The position numbers and the translations under genes are program-made. Shown piece after piece: positions 1-7,928 of a stretch of 22,483 nt of DNA. Below the pieces are notes generated by a model, which worked only from the letters and a program-made list of their open reading frames with translations, made no database searches and had not been told where the DNA came from. This DNA comes from Candidatus Izemoplasma sp. Lineage in GTDB: Bacteria; Bacillota_I; Bacilli_A; Izemoplasmatales; Izemoplasmataceae. The stretch is from assembly GCA_007117555.1 (NCBI GenBank), contig SKGI01000084.1, forward strand, positions 1 to 22,483. The letters are read 5' to 3'. How positions within the stretch are numbered: position 1 is the stretch's first letter; the number at the start of each line of letters is the position of its first letter.

Positions 1-737
1 CAAACAAAGCTAAATAAAAACACAATAATAATCGCTGGTACTGCGAGGGGTATCGCAATGCGTGTAAATATTTTAAAAGGGCCTGCTCCATCAAGTTGTG
101 CCGATTCTTCTAAACTTTTAGGAATCATCCTAAAAAACGAGAAAAAGATGAGAATATAAATAGCACCATTTAAACCGTGACCTAAAACGGCTGGATATAC
201 AAAAGCACGCACCGAACCGAGTAAATTATATTGACTGTAAAGCCGAAACATCGGCAACATCGTAATTTGGGGTGGGACGATAAACGTCATAATCATTAAG
301 ACAAATAATAAGCGTTTGAAAGGAAAACGATACCGTGCAAAGCCATAGCCGATTAAACCGCTTGACACGGTGGCGCTAATGGCGGGCAATCCCGCCAGGT
401 AAATCGCATCGAGCAATGCGCGTGGATAGTCAATCGTCGTCCACACCAAGCGATAATTTTCCCAATTCAATCGCGAAGGAATCCAACGGATCGAGACGCT
501 GATGATGTCACTGACCGTCATGAAGCTGTTTGTGAGCATATAAAGCATTGGATACATGTAAATGTAGCCTAAACTAATTAGCAGCGTATAAATCATCAGT
601 TTAAACAAAAAACCATCGGTGAAACGCATTCCTAAAAACATCCGTCTAAGCAGTTTTTTAAACTGATCAAAATCTTTGTCTTTCAACGCCTCAATTAGAC
701 GAATAAGGGGCGCGAATTTACGTTTGAGCGCGCTCAT
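1..737 (-). CDS. Carbohydrate ABC transporter permease, MalG type (3' end outside window)
   Basis: This is an inner-membrane subunit of a sugar ABC importer, of the MalG/binding-protein-dependent transport family (BPD_transp_1). The start ATG at 737 overlaps the stop of the preceding permease gene as ATGA, and an AAGGTG ribosome site lies just upstream. The reading frame stays open to base 1, so about 245 codons are present and the C-terminus is missing. The protein opens with a basic cytoplasmic stretch (SALKRKFAPLIRLIEAL), then a first membrane segment, further hydrophobic segments, and the EAA loop ESAQLDGAGPFKIFTRIAIP that contacts the ATPase. It follows a MalF-type partner directly, so the two should form one heterodimeric channel. 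The substrate cannot be read from sequence; the locus context suggests beta-glucan oligosaccharides. Confidence 0.9.
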   Translation of the reverse strand, partial: MSALKRKFAPLIRLIEALKDKDFDQFKKLLRRMFLGMRFTDGFLFKLMIYTLLISLGYIYMYPMLYMLTNSFMTVSDIISVSIRWIPSRLNWENYRLVWTTIDYPRALLDAIYLAGLPAISATVSSGLIGYGFARYRFPFKRLLFVLMIMTFIVPPQITMLPMFRLYSQYNLLGSVRAFVYPAVLGHGLNGAIYILIFFSFFRMIPKSLEESAQLDGAGPFKIFTRIAIPLAVPAIIIVFLFSFV

Positions 738-1780
738 TCTGTCACCTTCCTTCGCCAAGAGATAATCCCGATAAACAAGAGAATAATCAATGACATCACC
801 ACAAAGTAAATCCATGACAAGGTGGCACTATAGCCATAGCCTGTAGTGAGTGCAGGCGTTGACTCAGTTAAAATGAGCGTTCGAATATAAACAATCACTT
901 CATTCAAACTGAACACACTCATCGACACCACTGTAAAGACAACCGAAATGCTAATGAGTGGCATAATTGACGGCAACGTAATTTTCCAAAATGATTCCCA
1001 AGGACTCGCCCCATCAATCATTGACGCTTCATACACTTCTTTATCAATTTTTTGGAGTCCGGCAAGTAAAATCAAAATTTGAATACCCGCAAACCAAAGC
1101 ACCAGTAAAATCTCATCGAAAAGTGCTTGAATCGGATTGGCCAAGAAATCGCCAACATTGGCGATGATGATGTCAATGAACCGGTACTCACTAATAGAAG
1201 GTAAGGTGGTCGCACCTTGGTTCATCAGTTCACCGATGACCGGCCCAGAAGAAATAATGACCGGGAAAAAGAATACTGTCCGCCAAAAGCCTTTCCCGCG
1301 AATGTTTTGATTGATTAACATCGCAATGACTAAAGCAAACACAATCGTCACCGGCACATTCAACAACAAGCGTAATACATAGCGAATGAGAATTTGAACA
1401 AAGAAGGGATCCGATAAAAATGCGGCACGATAGTTGTTGAAGGCTTGAAACTCAAGGCGTAAACCAGAATCTTCTGCTGCATCGAAATACACTTTAAACA
1501 AGCTGAGATAAAATGTATTGGCAATTGGATAAAGTGCAAAAATCAAATACCCAACAATCCAGATTAAAATGAAACTTAAGCCAATAACACTCTCTCTACG
1601 ACGGTTTGTAATCGGCACATTCAGTCGATTGAATAAGCGAATGCGATGGTGATCAACATGCACAACTCGGTTGTGGACTAAGCGATGCAACAAACGACCG
1701 ATGGGTTGACGAATCTTACGGTCAAGGAAGGCTCCAATACGCGTTAAAAGCCGCTTAATGCGCGTTAATAAACGCTTCAT
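734..1780 (-). CDS. Carbohydrate ABC transporter permease, MalF type
   Basis: This 348-residue permease is the MalF-like partner of the MalG-type gene that follows, with a 4-base ATGA overlap. The start ATG at 1780 has a GGGAGGTG ribosome site 8 bases upstream and overlaps the DUF5696 stop. About 65 strongly basic residues precede the first membrane segment, beginning with a tandem KRLLTRI-KRLLTRI and rich in Arg and His. Around six hydrophobic segments follow. The ATPase-contacting EAA loop is visible near residues 250-275 (EVYEASMIDGASPWESFWKI). A substrate cannot be assigned. It may be served by the lipoprotein binding protein at 10931-12271, because the other binding protein already sits next to its own permease pair. 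That pairing is inference. Confidence 0.92.
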   Translation of the reverse strand: MKRLLTRIKRLLTRIGAFLDRKIRQPIGRLLHRLVHNRVVHVDHHRIRLFNRLNVPITNRRRESVIGLSFILIWIVGYLIFALYPIANTFYLSLFKVYFDAAEDSGLRLEFQAFNNYRAAFLSDPFFVQILIRYVLRLLLNVPVTIVFALVIAMLINQNIRGKGFWRTVFFFPVIISSGPVIGELMNQGATTLPSISEYRFIDIIIANVGDFLANPIQALFDEILLVLWFAGIQILILLAGLQKIDKEVYEASMIDGASPWESFWKITLPSIMPLISISVVFTVVSMSVFSLNEVIVYIRTLILTESTPALTTGYGYSATLSWIYFVVMSLIILLFIGIISWRRKVTE

Positions 1781-4140
1781 GGCGACACCTCCCTAACGAC
1801 GACTTGTTGGGGCTCAACCGCTACACCATCAATCACTTGAATAGTGGATGTATAGTTAACTAACAAAATAACCCCATTATCATAGGTCACTTGACTAAGA
1901 CCGATATCCGGGACTGTCCGCGCCACAATCGATGCCCCTTGCACGGCTTGAAGCGCTTCATTCACAAACTGATACTCCTCAATAATCTGATCTTGCCACA
2001 TCGAAAACTGTGTCGCATAAAGTGCTTCAATGTCTGTGCCCCGTAAAAGACTCGAACGGTTCTCTGTCAAAATATACGCTGGATAAATACCAAAGTCAAT
2101 CATCATCAAAAGCGGTGTGATGCCGAGACTGTTGAAATTTAAAAACTGACTGAACATCGACACATGACCACTTAAGACAATCGGCTTAAAGGGCACAAGA
2201 TCACTAAAATACGCAAGTTGTGAGTTAAATAATGCGGCATCAAAATAATCACGCATGTAAGGGAAGGCATACGCCATCGGACTCGCGTAATGGCCTATAT
2301 CTTCATACATGGTATAAATATCAGTATAATGACGCAACGCATCGCTACGTGTGTATGAATTCCGCTGATGGTAAGAAAAGAGTCGGTTCGCGATGTTTTC
2401 AAATAAGACTTCAACACCAAGCGCCCGGTAGTCTTCAAGATGGTCGCTTGCTAGACGGACACTTGTCGATGGATATAGTAAGTGTCGGTCTGTATACACA
2501 CATGTGTCACACGTCCTAGTCAATTTAAATCGGTTGACCCCTTCAGCCACATCGCTACGCGTTGTAATATTGGATGTCGCTTCGGTCGCGGTTTGATAAT
2601 TATTAACTAACAGCACGCGATGGCCATCTTCTTGAATGCCGTGCAGTGTCTCTTCAAAAGCACGCTTGCTGCCGATGCTGCGCTCAAAATTAACCGCTGC
2701 AGGGAGATGACCACTGTAGCCCCCTCGGTTCCAGCCGAGTAGTGAAATCGTTTGATTGCTCAAACCCGCAGTCATGAACGTATCCACCATGGTGCGCAGC
2801 CCTTCAAGCGAAGTCATCTCCACTTGGCGTGTGCCGATAAACGTACTTTGTGAATCGGCCATAAGCACTTGAAGATGGATGGGAATCGGGCCCGATGCAG
2901 GGGTTTGGGGTGTTAAATGACCTAGCCCAACCAAATACTGCTGGTACGTCCGAGCTAGCCCCACATAATCAGCCCGCTCATCCGCAAGAAATTTGTAATG
3001 GACTGTCACATCGTCTTTGCTTGCGGTATGGATGCGCATGGCACCACCCGTGCCATCTGAACTGAAGCTTTGGCGAAATGTCTGGTTAAAATCAAACTTC
3101 GTATACATGATGTTATAAGGAATGTTTGCGGCACCATTTGGATAAGCAAACAAGCGTGCATTCGTATCTCCTGATGCGATAACCCCTAAATACGCATGCT
3201 GTTTTACGCCATGAACTGCCCCAAAGACAGGCATGGATAATGGATAACTTGTGACCGATCTTCGTGTTGTAACAATCCCTTGATTCCCTCCATAAAACCG
3301 TTCTTCAAACGGTACAAGGAAACGCCCTTGATTGTCTTCATAACGAATCAAAGCCCCCACACCATCGGGAATAACCATATAACCGGGGATATCATCCATA
3401 TGGGTTGCCCCCATGCCCGGAAACAAAATCAGGCTGGCCAACCGAATGCGCTCGGGATAGCTTTCTTCAATGCTTTCAAATGGAATGTGCGCGGTTAACC
3501 CTGTTTCGGTCAACGTCACATGCAGTTCAAAACGAATGCCGATTTCAACTAATCCGAAATTAATCATTTGTTCTAAGGTGAAATCGCCTTCTAAATAGCG
3601 TGGATAGTTTTGTTGGCAAATACGACGTGTACAAAACCCCCCCACATAAACAGTAAGTTCTACTCGGTTATCTACGACCTGTTTTTCTATCACAAACTCA
3701 GTATCTACTAAACCGACATTTTGTCGCAAAGAATAATTCGTTTGCAAGTTAATGTAGTCTAACCCAACCCCACTACTAAGAAGCGGCGTAAACGTACCTG
3801 CATCCGGTTCGTCAATGGCGGTCGCAAACACATAGCCATTCACTTTATTCTCGACCTTAAAATTAAGTGTCTCAGGGTTCATATATAGGACAAACTGATC
3901 ATTTTCAAGTACCTGTTCGTCTGTTTCAAGAATTGGAATGATATGTTCAGGTGGGACTAAACTTAAATCATCCGGCTGATTAAAGCGCGACGACTGAAAC
4001 AACAAGTTCTCTAAGTAAGGCAATCGCTCAAGCGGAACATCCTCACTAAGTGGTGGTGCTTGACCCTCAGCCCGAACGATGACCCAAGCAGTCAAAGCTA
4101 TGAGGACAAATATCGAACTACGTTTAACGATCTGCAACAC
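1777..4140 (-). CDS. DUF5696-type secreted or membrane-anchored protein, possible glycoside hydrolase
   Basis: I chose the GTG at 4140 as start (787 residues). It has a GGAGGTG ribosome site exactly 7 bases upstream, whereas the in-frame ATG at 4164 lies inside the previous gene without such a site. The protein begins with a basic stretch and one hydrophobic segment (about residues 8-24), so it is exported and probably anchored. Residues about 70-410 look beta-rich. Residues about 420-700 look like an alternating alpha/beta barrel, and the end is a small beta domain (VTYDNGVILLVNYTS) like those closing many glycosidase barrels. I recognise it as similar to DUF5696 proteins, which have no established function. 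It contains exactly four cysteines as two close pairs (C170/C175 and C544/C547). It lies between an NHL-Yip1 protein and a permease pair. A glycosidase role is inference; a non-catalytic glucan-binding role is possible. Confidence 0.7.
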   Translation of the reverse strand: MLQIVKRSSIFVLIALTAWVIVRAEGQAPPLSEDVPLERLPYLENLLFQSSRFNQPDDLSLVPPEHIIPILETDEQVLENDQFVLYMNPETLNFKVENKVNGYVFATAIDEPDAGTFTPLLSSGVGLDYINLQTNYSLRQNVGLVDTEFVIEKQVVDNRVELTVYVGGFCTRRICQQNYPRYLEGDFTLEQMINFGLVEIGIRFELHVTLTETGLTAHIPFESIEESYPERIRLASLILFPGMGATHMDDIPGYMVIPDGVGALIRYEDNQGRFLVPFEERFYGGNQGIVTTRRSVTSYPLSMPVFGAVHGVKQHAYLGVIASGDTNARLFAYPNGAANIPYNIMYTKFDFNQTFRQSFSSDGTGGAMRIHTASKDDVTVHYKFLADERADYVGLARTYQQYLVGLGHLTPQTPASGPIPIHLQVLMADSQSTFIGTRQVEMTSLEGLRTMVDTFMTAGLSNQTISLLGWNRGGYSGHLPAAVNFERSIGSKRAFEETLHGIQEDGHRVLLVNNYQTATEATSNITTRSDVAEGVNRFKLTRTCDTCVYTDRHLLYPSTSVRLASDHLEDYRALGVEVLFENIANRLFSYHQRNSYTRSDALRHYTDIYTMYEDIGHYASPMAYAFPYMRDYFDAALFNSQLAYFSDLVPFKPIVLSGHVSMFSQFLNFNSLGITPLLMMIDFGIYPAYILTENRSSLLRGTDIEALYATQFSMWQDQIIEEYQFVNEALQAVQGASIVARTVPDIGLSQVTYDNGVILLVNYTSTIQVIDGVAVEPQQVVVREVSP

Positions 4141-6160
4141 GGTAATACACCTCCATGACGACATCCCGAACTAAAATCCCCAGTTCGTTCAAAAGGATAT
4201 ACACAATAAAGAGTCCCAACAAAGCCATGACCATCGTGAACGCTGAAATCATAATCGATGATACCGTTTCACTAACGCTGTAAAAGTGGGTCTCTTTGAC
4301 CATGAAAAAGAAATAGATAGCGCTGACACCTATCCCAATCACCCGCAAGAAATCAATTAAGAAGGCTTCATTATATGTCAAGAAATTAGAAAGAATTGTA
4401 ATGACTGGCAATGTGAGGAAAAAAGGTGAAAGGGCAAAGATGGTCGTAATATAAACATCACGGAAACGGCCTTCCCCTTCACGAATGGAACCAATCAGCG
4501 TGTTCGCCAACACAAATAGTCCAATCGGTAAAATAACTTTAACAATTTCTTCAAGCAAATTGATTTCATGTAAGTTGCGATGATTAAACAAAAAACTCAA
4601 CTGATAAATGTGGTGAATCCAAAGAAGAAAGAACAGCGCTAGCCAAATGGTTGCGGCATAAAAACTCACTTTCTTCTCCCGCTTGATCGCGTACGTTGCA
4701 TCGGCAGGATTACGCAAATAATTAAATACATACAATAGATCATCAATGAGAGTGACCTTATCACGAACCCGCCGTAACCCTTTTTTGAGTGGATCTATTA
4801 CAAAGTGGAAAAACTTTAACTTCAAGTTCACAACATACAAAAACAACAACGCAAACAACGCACCTAGTATCCAGCCAACATGATCAAGCAACCAGCGGTT
4901 GCGCACTTCCCAAAATGCATCGCTGTAACTGCCACGATCATACGCGAGCATAAACGCTTCGCGCGCTTCATCAAACTCACCTAACCCATAGTGCGCATTG
5001 CCAAGGCCGCGATGGGCCAAATCAAAGAAGTCATTCATACGTAAAACAAGTTCCCAAGGTTCTTGACTTTGCACATAAAATCCTTCTTGATAAAGCGCAA
5101 GTGCTGTATGCACCCGTTGTGTAAAGGTGGTTGGAAAGTATATTTGTAAAGTGCCTGCCGCACTGTCGAGTGTATAGATATTAAAATGCGAATCTACCGC
5201 AATGGCGGTCGGCGTGTTAAAAAGACCTTGGATTTGATTGCTGATGTCTAAGCCCCCAAACATAAACAACAAGTTCCCCTCAACATCATACTCATAAATC
5301 ATTCCAGCACGCGTCAACACATAGATGTTGCCGATGGGGCCTACGAATACATCGACTAGATCCGATGCGTTGAACATCGCAGGTAAAACATTTTGACCAC
5401 TGATGTTTAATCGTTTAACCCCGAAATTTTCAACCCCACGACTGACTGTATGAATCAAACCCCGGTTATCAATCGCCATGTTGGCGATTTCTGGCGGTGT
5501 TAAGTTAAACAGTCGGGCCCGTTGTTCTTCGGTAAAAAAAGTTTGTTGGAGTACAGTACGAAGTGTTGGGGCAATCGTATTCGTCCCAAAATAACCAAGA
5601 AACTGCCCCCCTGGACTAAACTGGGCTAACCCACGCGTTCCAAGATTTAAAATGTATACATTACCCCGTGTATCACTAATGATTTTATTCGGTTGAAACT
5701 CTTCTGTGCCAAAGAGTGGTGAATCAGGTCTTGTAAAGGTTTGGATGATCTCCCCCGTTGCGCTCAAACGATACGCCTGACGTGCAGCGCGGTCCGCTAC
5801 AAACACCTCACCCATCGCATTGACAAACACGCCGGTAGGATTGAGCAAAAAGTCGGCCCCAAAAATGTCAACGGTGTCTGATTCCATATCAAACACAATA
5901 ATTTGCCCGACACCGTCCACGCGTGTCGCAATGTAAATCACATTGTTCGCATCGATGTGAATATCTCTTGGCTCACCCAGTGAATGCCCCTGAATCTCTT
6001 GGACACTTAATAACGGTAAATAAGCTGTCTGAGTACGGACAAGACGATCATTACTCATCGTAAAAGTATGATAGCGGACACCTGTTTCTGCATTAATACG
6101 CGTACTAGAAAGCAGAAATAGCCCTAAAAGCGCACACAATATAGCAAACTTTTTCATCAT
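4124..6160 (-). CDS. NHL beta-propeller / TPR-like / Yip1 membrane fusion protein
   Basis: This 678-residue protein starts with a signal peptide ending near Ala24 (STRINA). Residues about 60-345 hold six NHL-type blades, each with a pattern like 'G.I/VYI/VAD....V..F' (for example GEVFVADRAARQAYRLS and GNIYVLTRAGMIYEYD), so a six-bladed extracytoplasmic propeller is likely. Residues about 350-420 resemble one or two TPR helices (HYGLGEFDEAREAFMLAYDRG). A membrane helix lies near 428-447. Residues about 460-660 form a Yip1-like domain with five hydrophobic segments. The start at 6160 overlaps the preceding permease stop, and a neighbouring ATG at 6157 is an equally possible start; the ribosome site is weak (GGGGTT). 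The stop overlaps the next gene by 17 bases. NHL propellers usually bind proteins, RNA or glycans; the role here is unknown. A sensor or organiser of the importer is speculation. Confidence 0.75.
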   Translation of the reverse strand: MMKKFAILCALLGLFLLSSTRINAETGVRYHTFTMSNDRLVRTQTAYLPLLSVQEIQGHSLGEPRDIHIDANNVIYIATRVDGVGQIIVFDMESDTVDIFGADFLLNPTGVFVNAMGEVFVADRAARQAYRLSATGEIIQTFTRPDSPLFGTEEFQPNKIISDTRGNVYILNLGTRGLAQFSPGGQFLGYFGTNTIAPTLRTVLQQTFFTEEQRARLFNLTPPEIANMAIDNRGLIHTVSRGVENFGVKRLNISGQNVLPAMFNASDLVDVFVGPIGNIYVLTRAGMIYEYDVEGNLLFMFGGLDISNQIQGLFNTPTAIAVDSHFNIYTLDSAAGTLQIYFPTTFTQRVHTALALYQEGFYVQSQEPWELVLRMNDFFDLAHRGLGNAHYGLGEFDEAREAFMLAYDRGSYSDAFWEVRNRWLLDHVGWILGALFALLFLYVVNLKLKFFHFVIDPLKKGLRRVRDKVTLIDDLLYVFNYLRNPADATYAIKREKKVSFYAATIWLALFFLLWIHHIYQLSFLFNHRNLHEINLLEEIVKVILPIGLFVLANTLIGSIREGEGRFRDVYITTIFALSPFFLTLPVITILSNFLTYNEAFLIDFLRVIGIGVSAIYFFFMVKETHFYSVSETVSSIMISAFTMVMALLGLFIVYILLNELGILVRDVVMEVYYRVADR

Positions 6161-7032
6161 TTCAACCCCGAATGCGCCATCGTGTTCATCACTTTATTTT
6201 GCAAGAAAATAAAGATGATAATGTTCGGCACGAACATGATTAAACTGGCCGCTGCCATCATCCCTTGTCCGGCGACAGGGTTACCGACAAGTGAGGCCAA
6301 GGTAGAGAAGTAAAACGAAAGGGTCTTCATACTTTCATCATCGACATACAAGGTCGAACCAACGACATCATTCCAAATAAGTTGAAACGATAAGATACCA
6401 ACTGTCGCCACTGCAGGCGCAATAATTGGCATGATGATGCGCAAGTATATTTGCATCTCACTCGCCCCATCAATCTTTGCTGATTCAATGACCTCATTCG
6501 GTGTCTGATCAATAAATTGTTTCACTAAAAAGAGGCCAACAGGCAACGCGATGAGGGGTAAAATTAAAACGAGATACCGATCGATGAGTCCAAGTCGTGC
6601 AATCGTCAAATAACGGGGAATCGTTACAGCAATCGGTACGAACATCAACGCAAGCGTGTTAATTTCAAACAATAACTTCTTCCCTTTAAACTTCAACTTA
6701 GACAGCGCGTACGCCGCCATCGTCGTCACTAATATACTTAGAAAGACACCGACCGATGTCACAAGTACGCTGTTAAATACATAACGGCTAAAAGGAATGC
6801 CTGTATTCGCTGCGACCGACACCAAATTACGGAAATTATCTAACGTTGGCCGGCGCACTAAAAACCGGGGCGGAAAGGCAAACAGTTCATTCATCGGTTT
6901 AAACGCGTGGCTAACAATAAACAACATCGGTAATGATACAAAAATAGCCATTGGGATTAAGACGATAAAAAACTTAATTTGACTCCGATGAAAATGTTTT
7001 GGATTAATTTTCATGCCACTAAACTTAGCCAT
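6157..7032 (-). CDS. Carbohydrate ABC transporter permease, MalG type
   Basis: This 291-residue inner-membrane permease has about six hydrophobic segments, the first near residues 20-45. Its EAA loop (ESAKIDGASEMQIYLRIIMP, about residues 187-206) is the site that docks the ATPase. The start ATG at 7032 follows a GGGGGGAGA ribosome site, and only 11 bases separate it from the previous permease. It ends with an ATGA overlap onto the NHL-Yip1 gene, so the two are translationally coupled. With the MalF-type gene before it and the fused binding protein before that, it forms the membrane part of one complete sugar importer apart from its ATPase. Confidence 0.93.
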   Translation of the reverse strand: MAKFSGMKINPKHFHRSQIKFFIVLIPMAIFVSLPMLFIVSHAFKPMNELFAFPPRFLVRRPTLDNFRNLVSVAANTGIPFSRYVFNSVLVTSVGVFLSILVTTMAAYALSKLKFKGKKLLFEINTLALMFVPIAVTIPRYLTIARLGLIDRYLVLILPLIALPVGLFLVKQFIDQTPNEVIESAKIDGASEMQIYLRIIMPIIAPAVATVGILSFQLIWNDVVGSTLYVDDESMKTLSFYFSTLASLVGNPVAGQGMMAAASLIMFVPNIIIFIFLQNKVMNTMAHSGLK

Positions 7033-7043
7033 CTGTCTCCCCC

Positions 7044-7928
7044 CTAATCCCGCTCGCCAAGCAAGCTGAATGTGACTTTACTAATGCTGTAAATCATAAT
7101 GAGAAGCACTACACTCACCGCTGAGGCATAACCCATTAAAAACCGAATAAAGCCAAAGTCTTCAATGTGATTAACCATCAGCTGACCGGCATACTGCGGT
7201 GTCGGGTTTGCGCCTGAAAGCTGCACACCGATCGCACCGACTTGGAAGGTGCCCACCACCGACATCACGGCCCCAAATAACATTTGCGGTTTCATAGACG
7301 GAATGGTGATGTAAAAAATTTCTTGCCAGCGGTTTTTTAAGCCATCCATATAGGCCGCTTCATACAACGTTTGATCAATATTCATAATCCCCGCTAACAT
7401 CGCAAGAAATCCTACACCCATACTCCCCCATAGGGATACGACAATCATAATGCTCATCAAATACTGTGGTGAAGTCAGAAACTGAATGGGTTCTTGTACA
7501 AGACCGACATTGAGTAACCAAGCGTTTAAATAGCCGGTTGCATTACCAGAAAAGAGCACTGTCCAAACAACCGCCATCGCGATACCAGCCGTCATCGATG
7601 GGCTGTAAAGTACTATCGCTAGTAATGTGCGGGGACGGTGCGGAATTTGCGCGAGCATCCAAGCTAAGACAAAACTCATGCCATAACCAATCGGTCCCAC
7701 AATAAAGGCAAAGCGAATGGTATTAGGTAAGACATGTTGCATGAAAACCTCATCGCGTGTTAACAGCTCAATATAGTTTCGTAACCCAACAAATTCAGGG
7801 GTTTCAATTGTATTAAAATAAGTAAAAGACAAACCAATCGCCAACAAAACGGGTATGACGATAAACGTCGCAAACAGCACAACATAAGGTGTTAAAAACC
7901 ACCAAGGTCCATTCATTTTTCTAATCAT
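7044..7928 (-). CDS. Carbohydrate ABC transporter permease, MalF type
   Basis: This permease belongs to the MalF/UgpA-like binding-protein-dependent family. The second in-frame ATG, at 7928, is the likely start: the AAGGAG ribosome site is 7 bases before it but only 1 base before the ATG at 7934. That gives 294 residues and an 8-base overlap with the end of the fused binding-protein gene. A first membrane segment begins around [19 protein letters not shown], and the EAA loop is [20 protein letters not shown] in the last third. It pairs with the MalG-type permease 11 bases downstream. Proximity makes the fused binding protein its likely substrate donor. Confidence 0.93.
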   Translation of the reverse strand: MIRKMNGPWWFLTPYVVLFATFIVIPVLLAIGLSFTYFNTIETPEFVGLRNYIELLTRDEVFMQHVLPNTIRFAFIVGPIGYGMSFVLAWMLAQIPHRPRTLLAIVLYSPSMTAGIAMAVVWTVLFSGNATGYLNAWLLNVGLVQEPIQFLTSPQYLMSIMIVVSLWGSMGVGFLAMLAGIMNIDQTLYEAAYMDGLKNRWQEIFYITIPSMKPQMLFGAVMSVVGTFQVGAIGVQLSGANPTPQYAGQLMVNHIEDFGFIRFLMGYASAVSVVLLIMIYSISKVTFSLLGERD

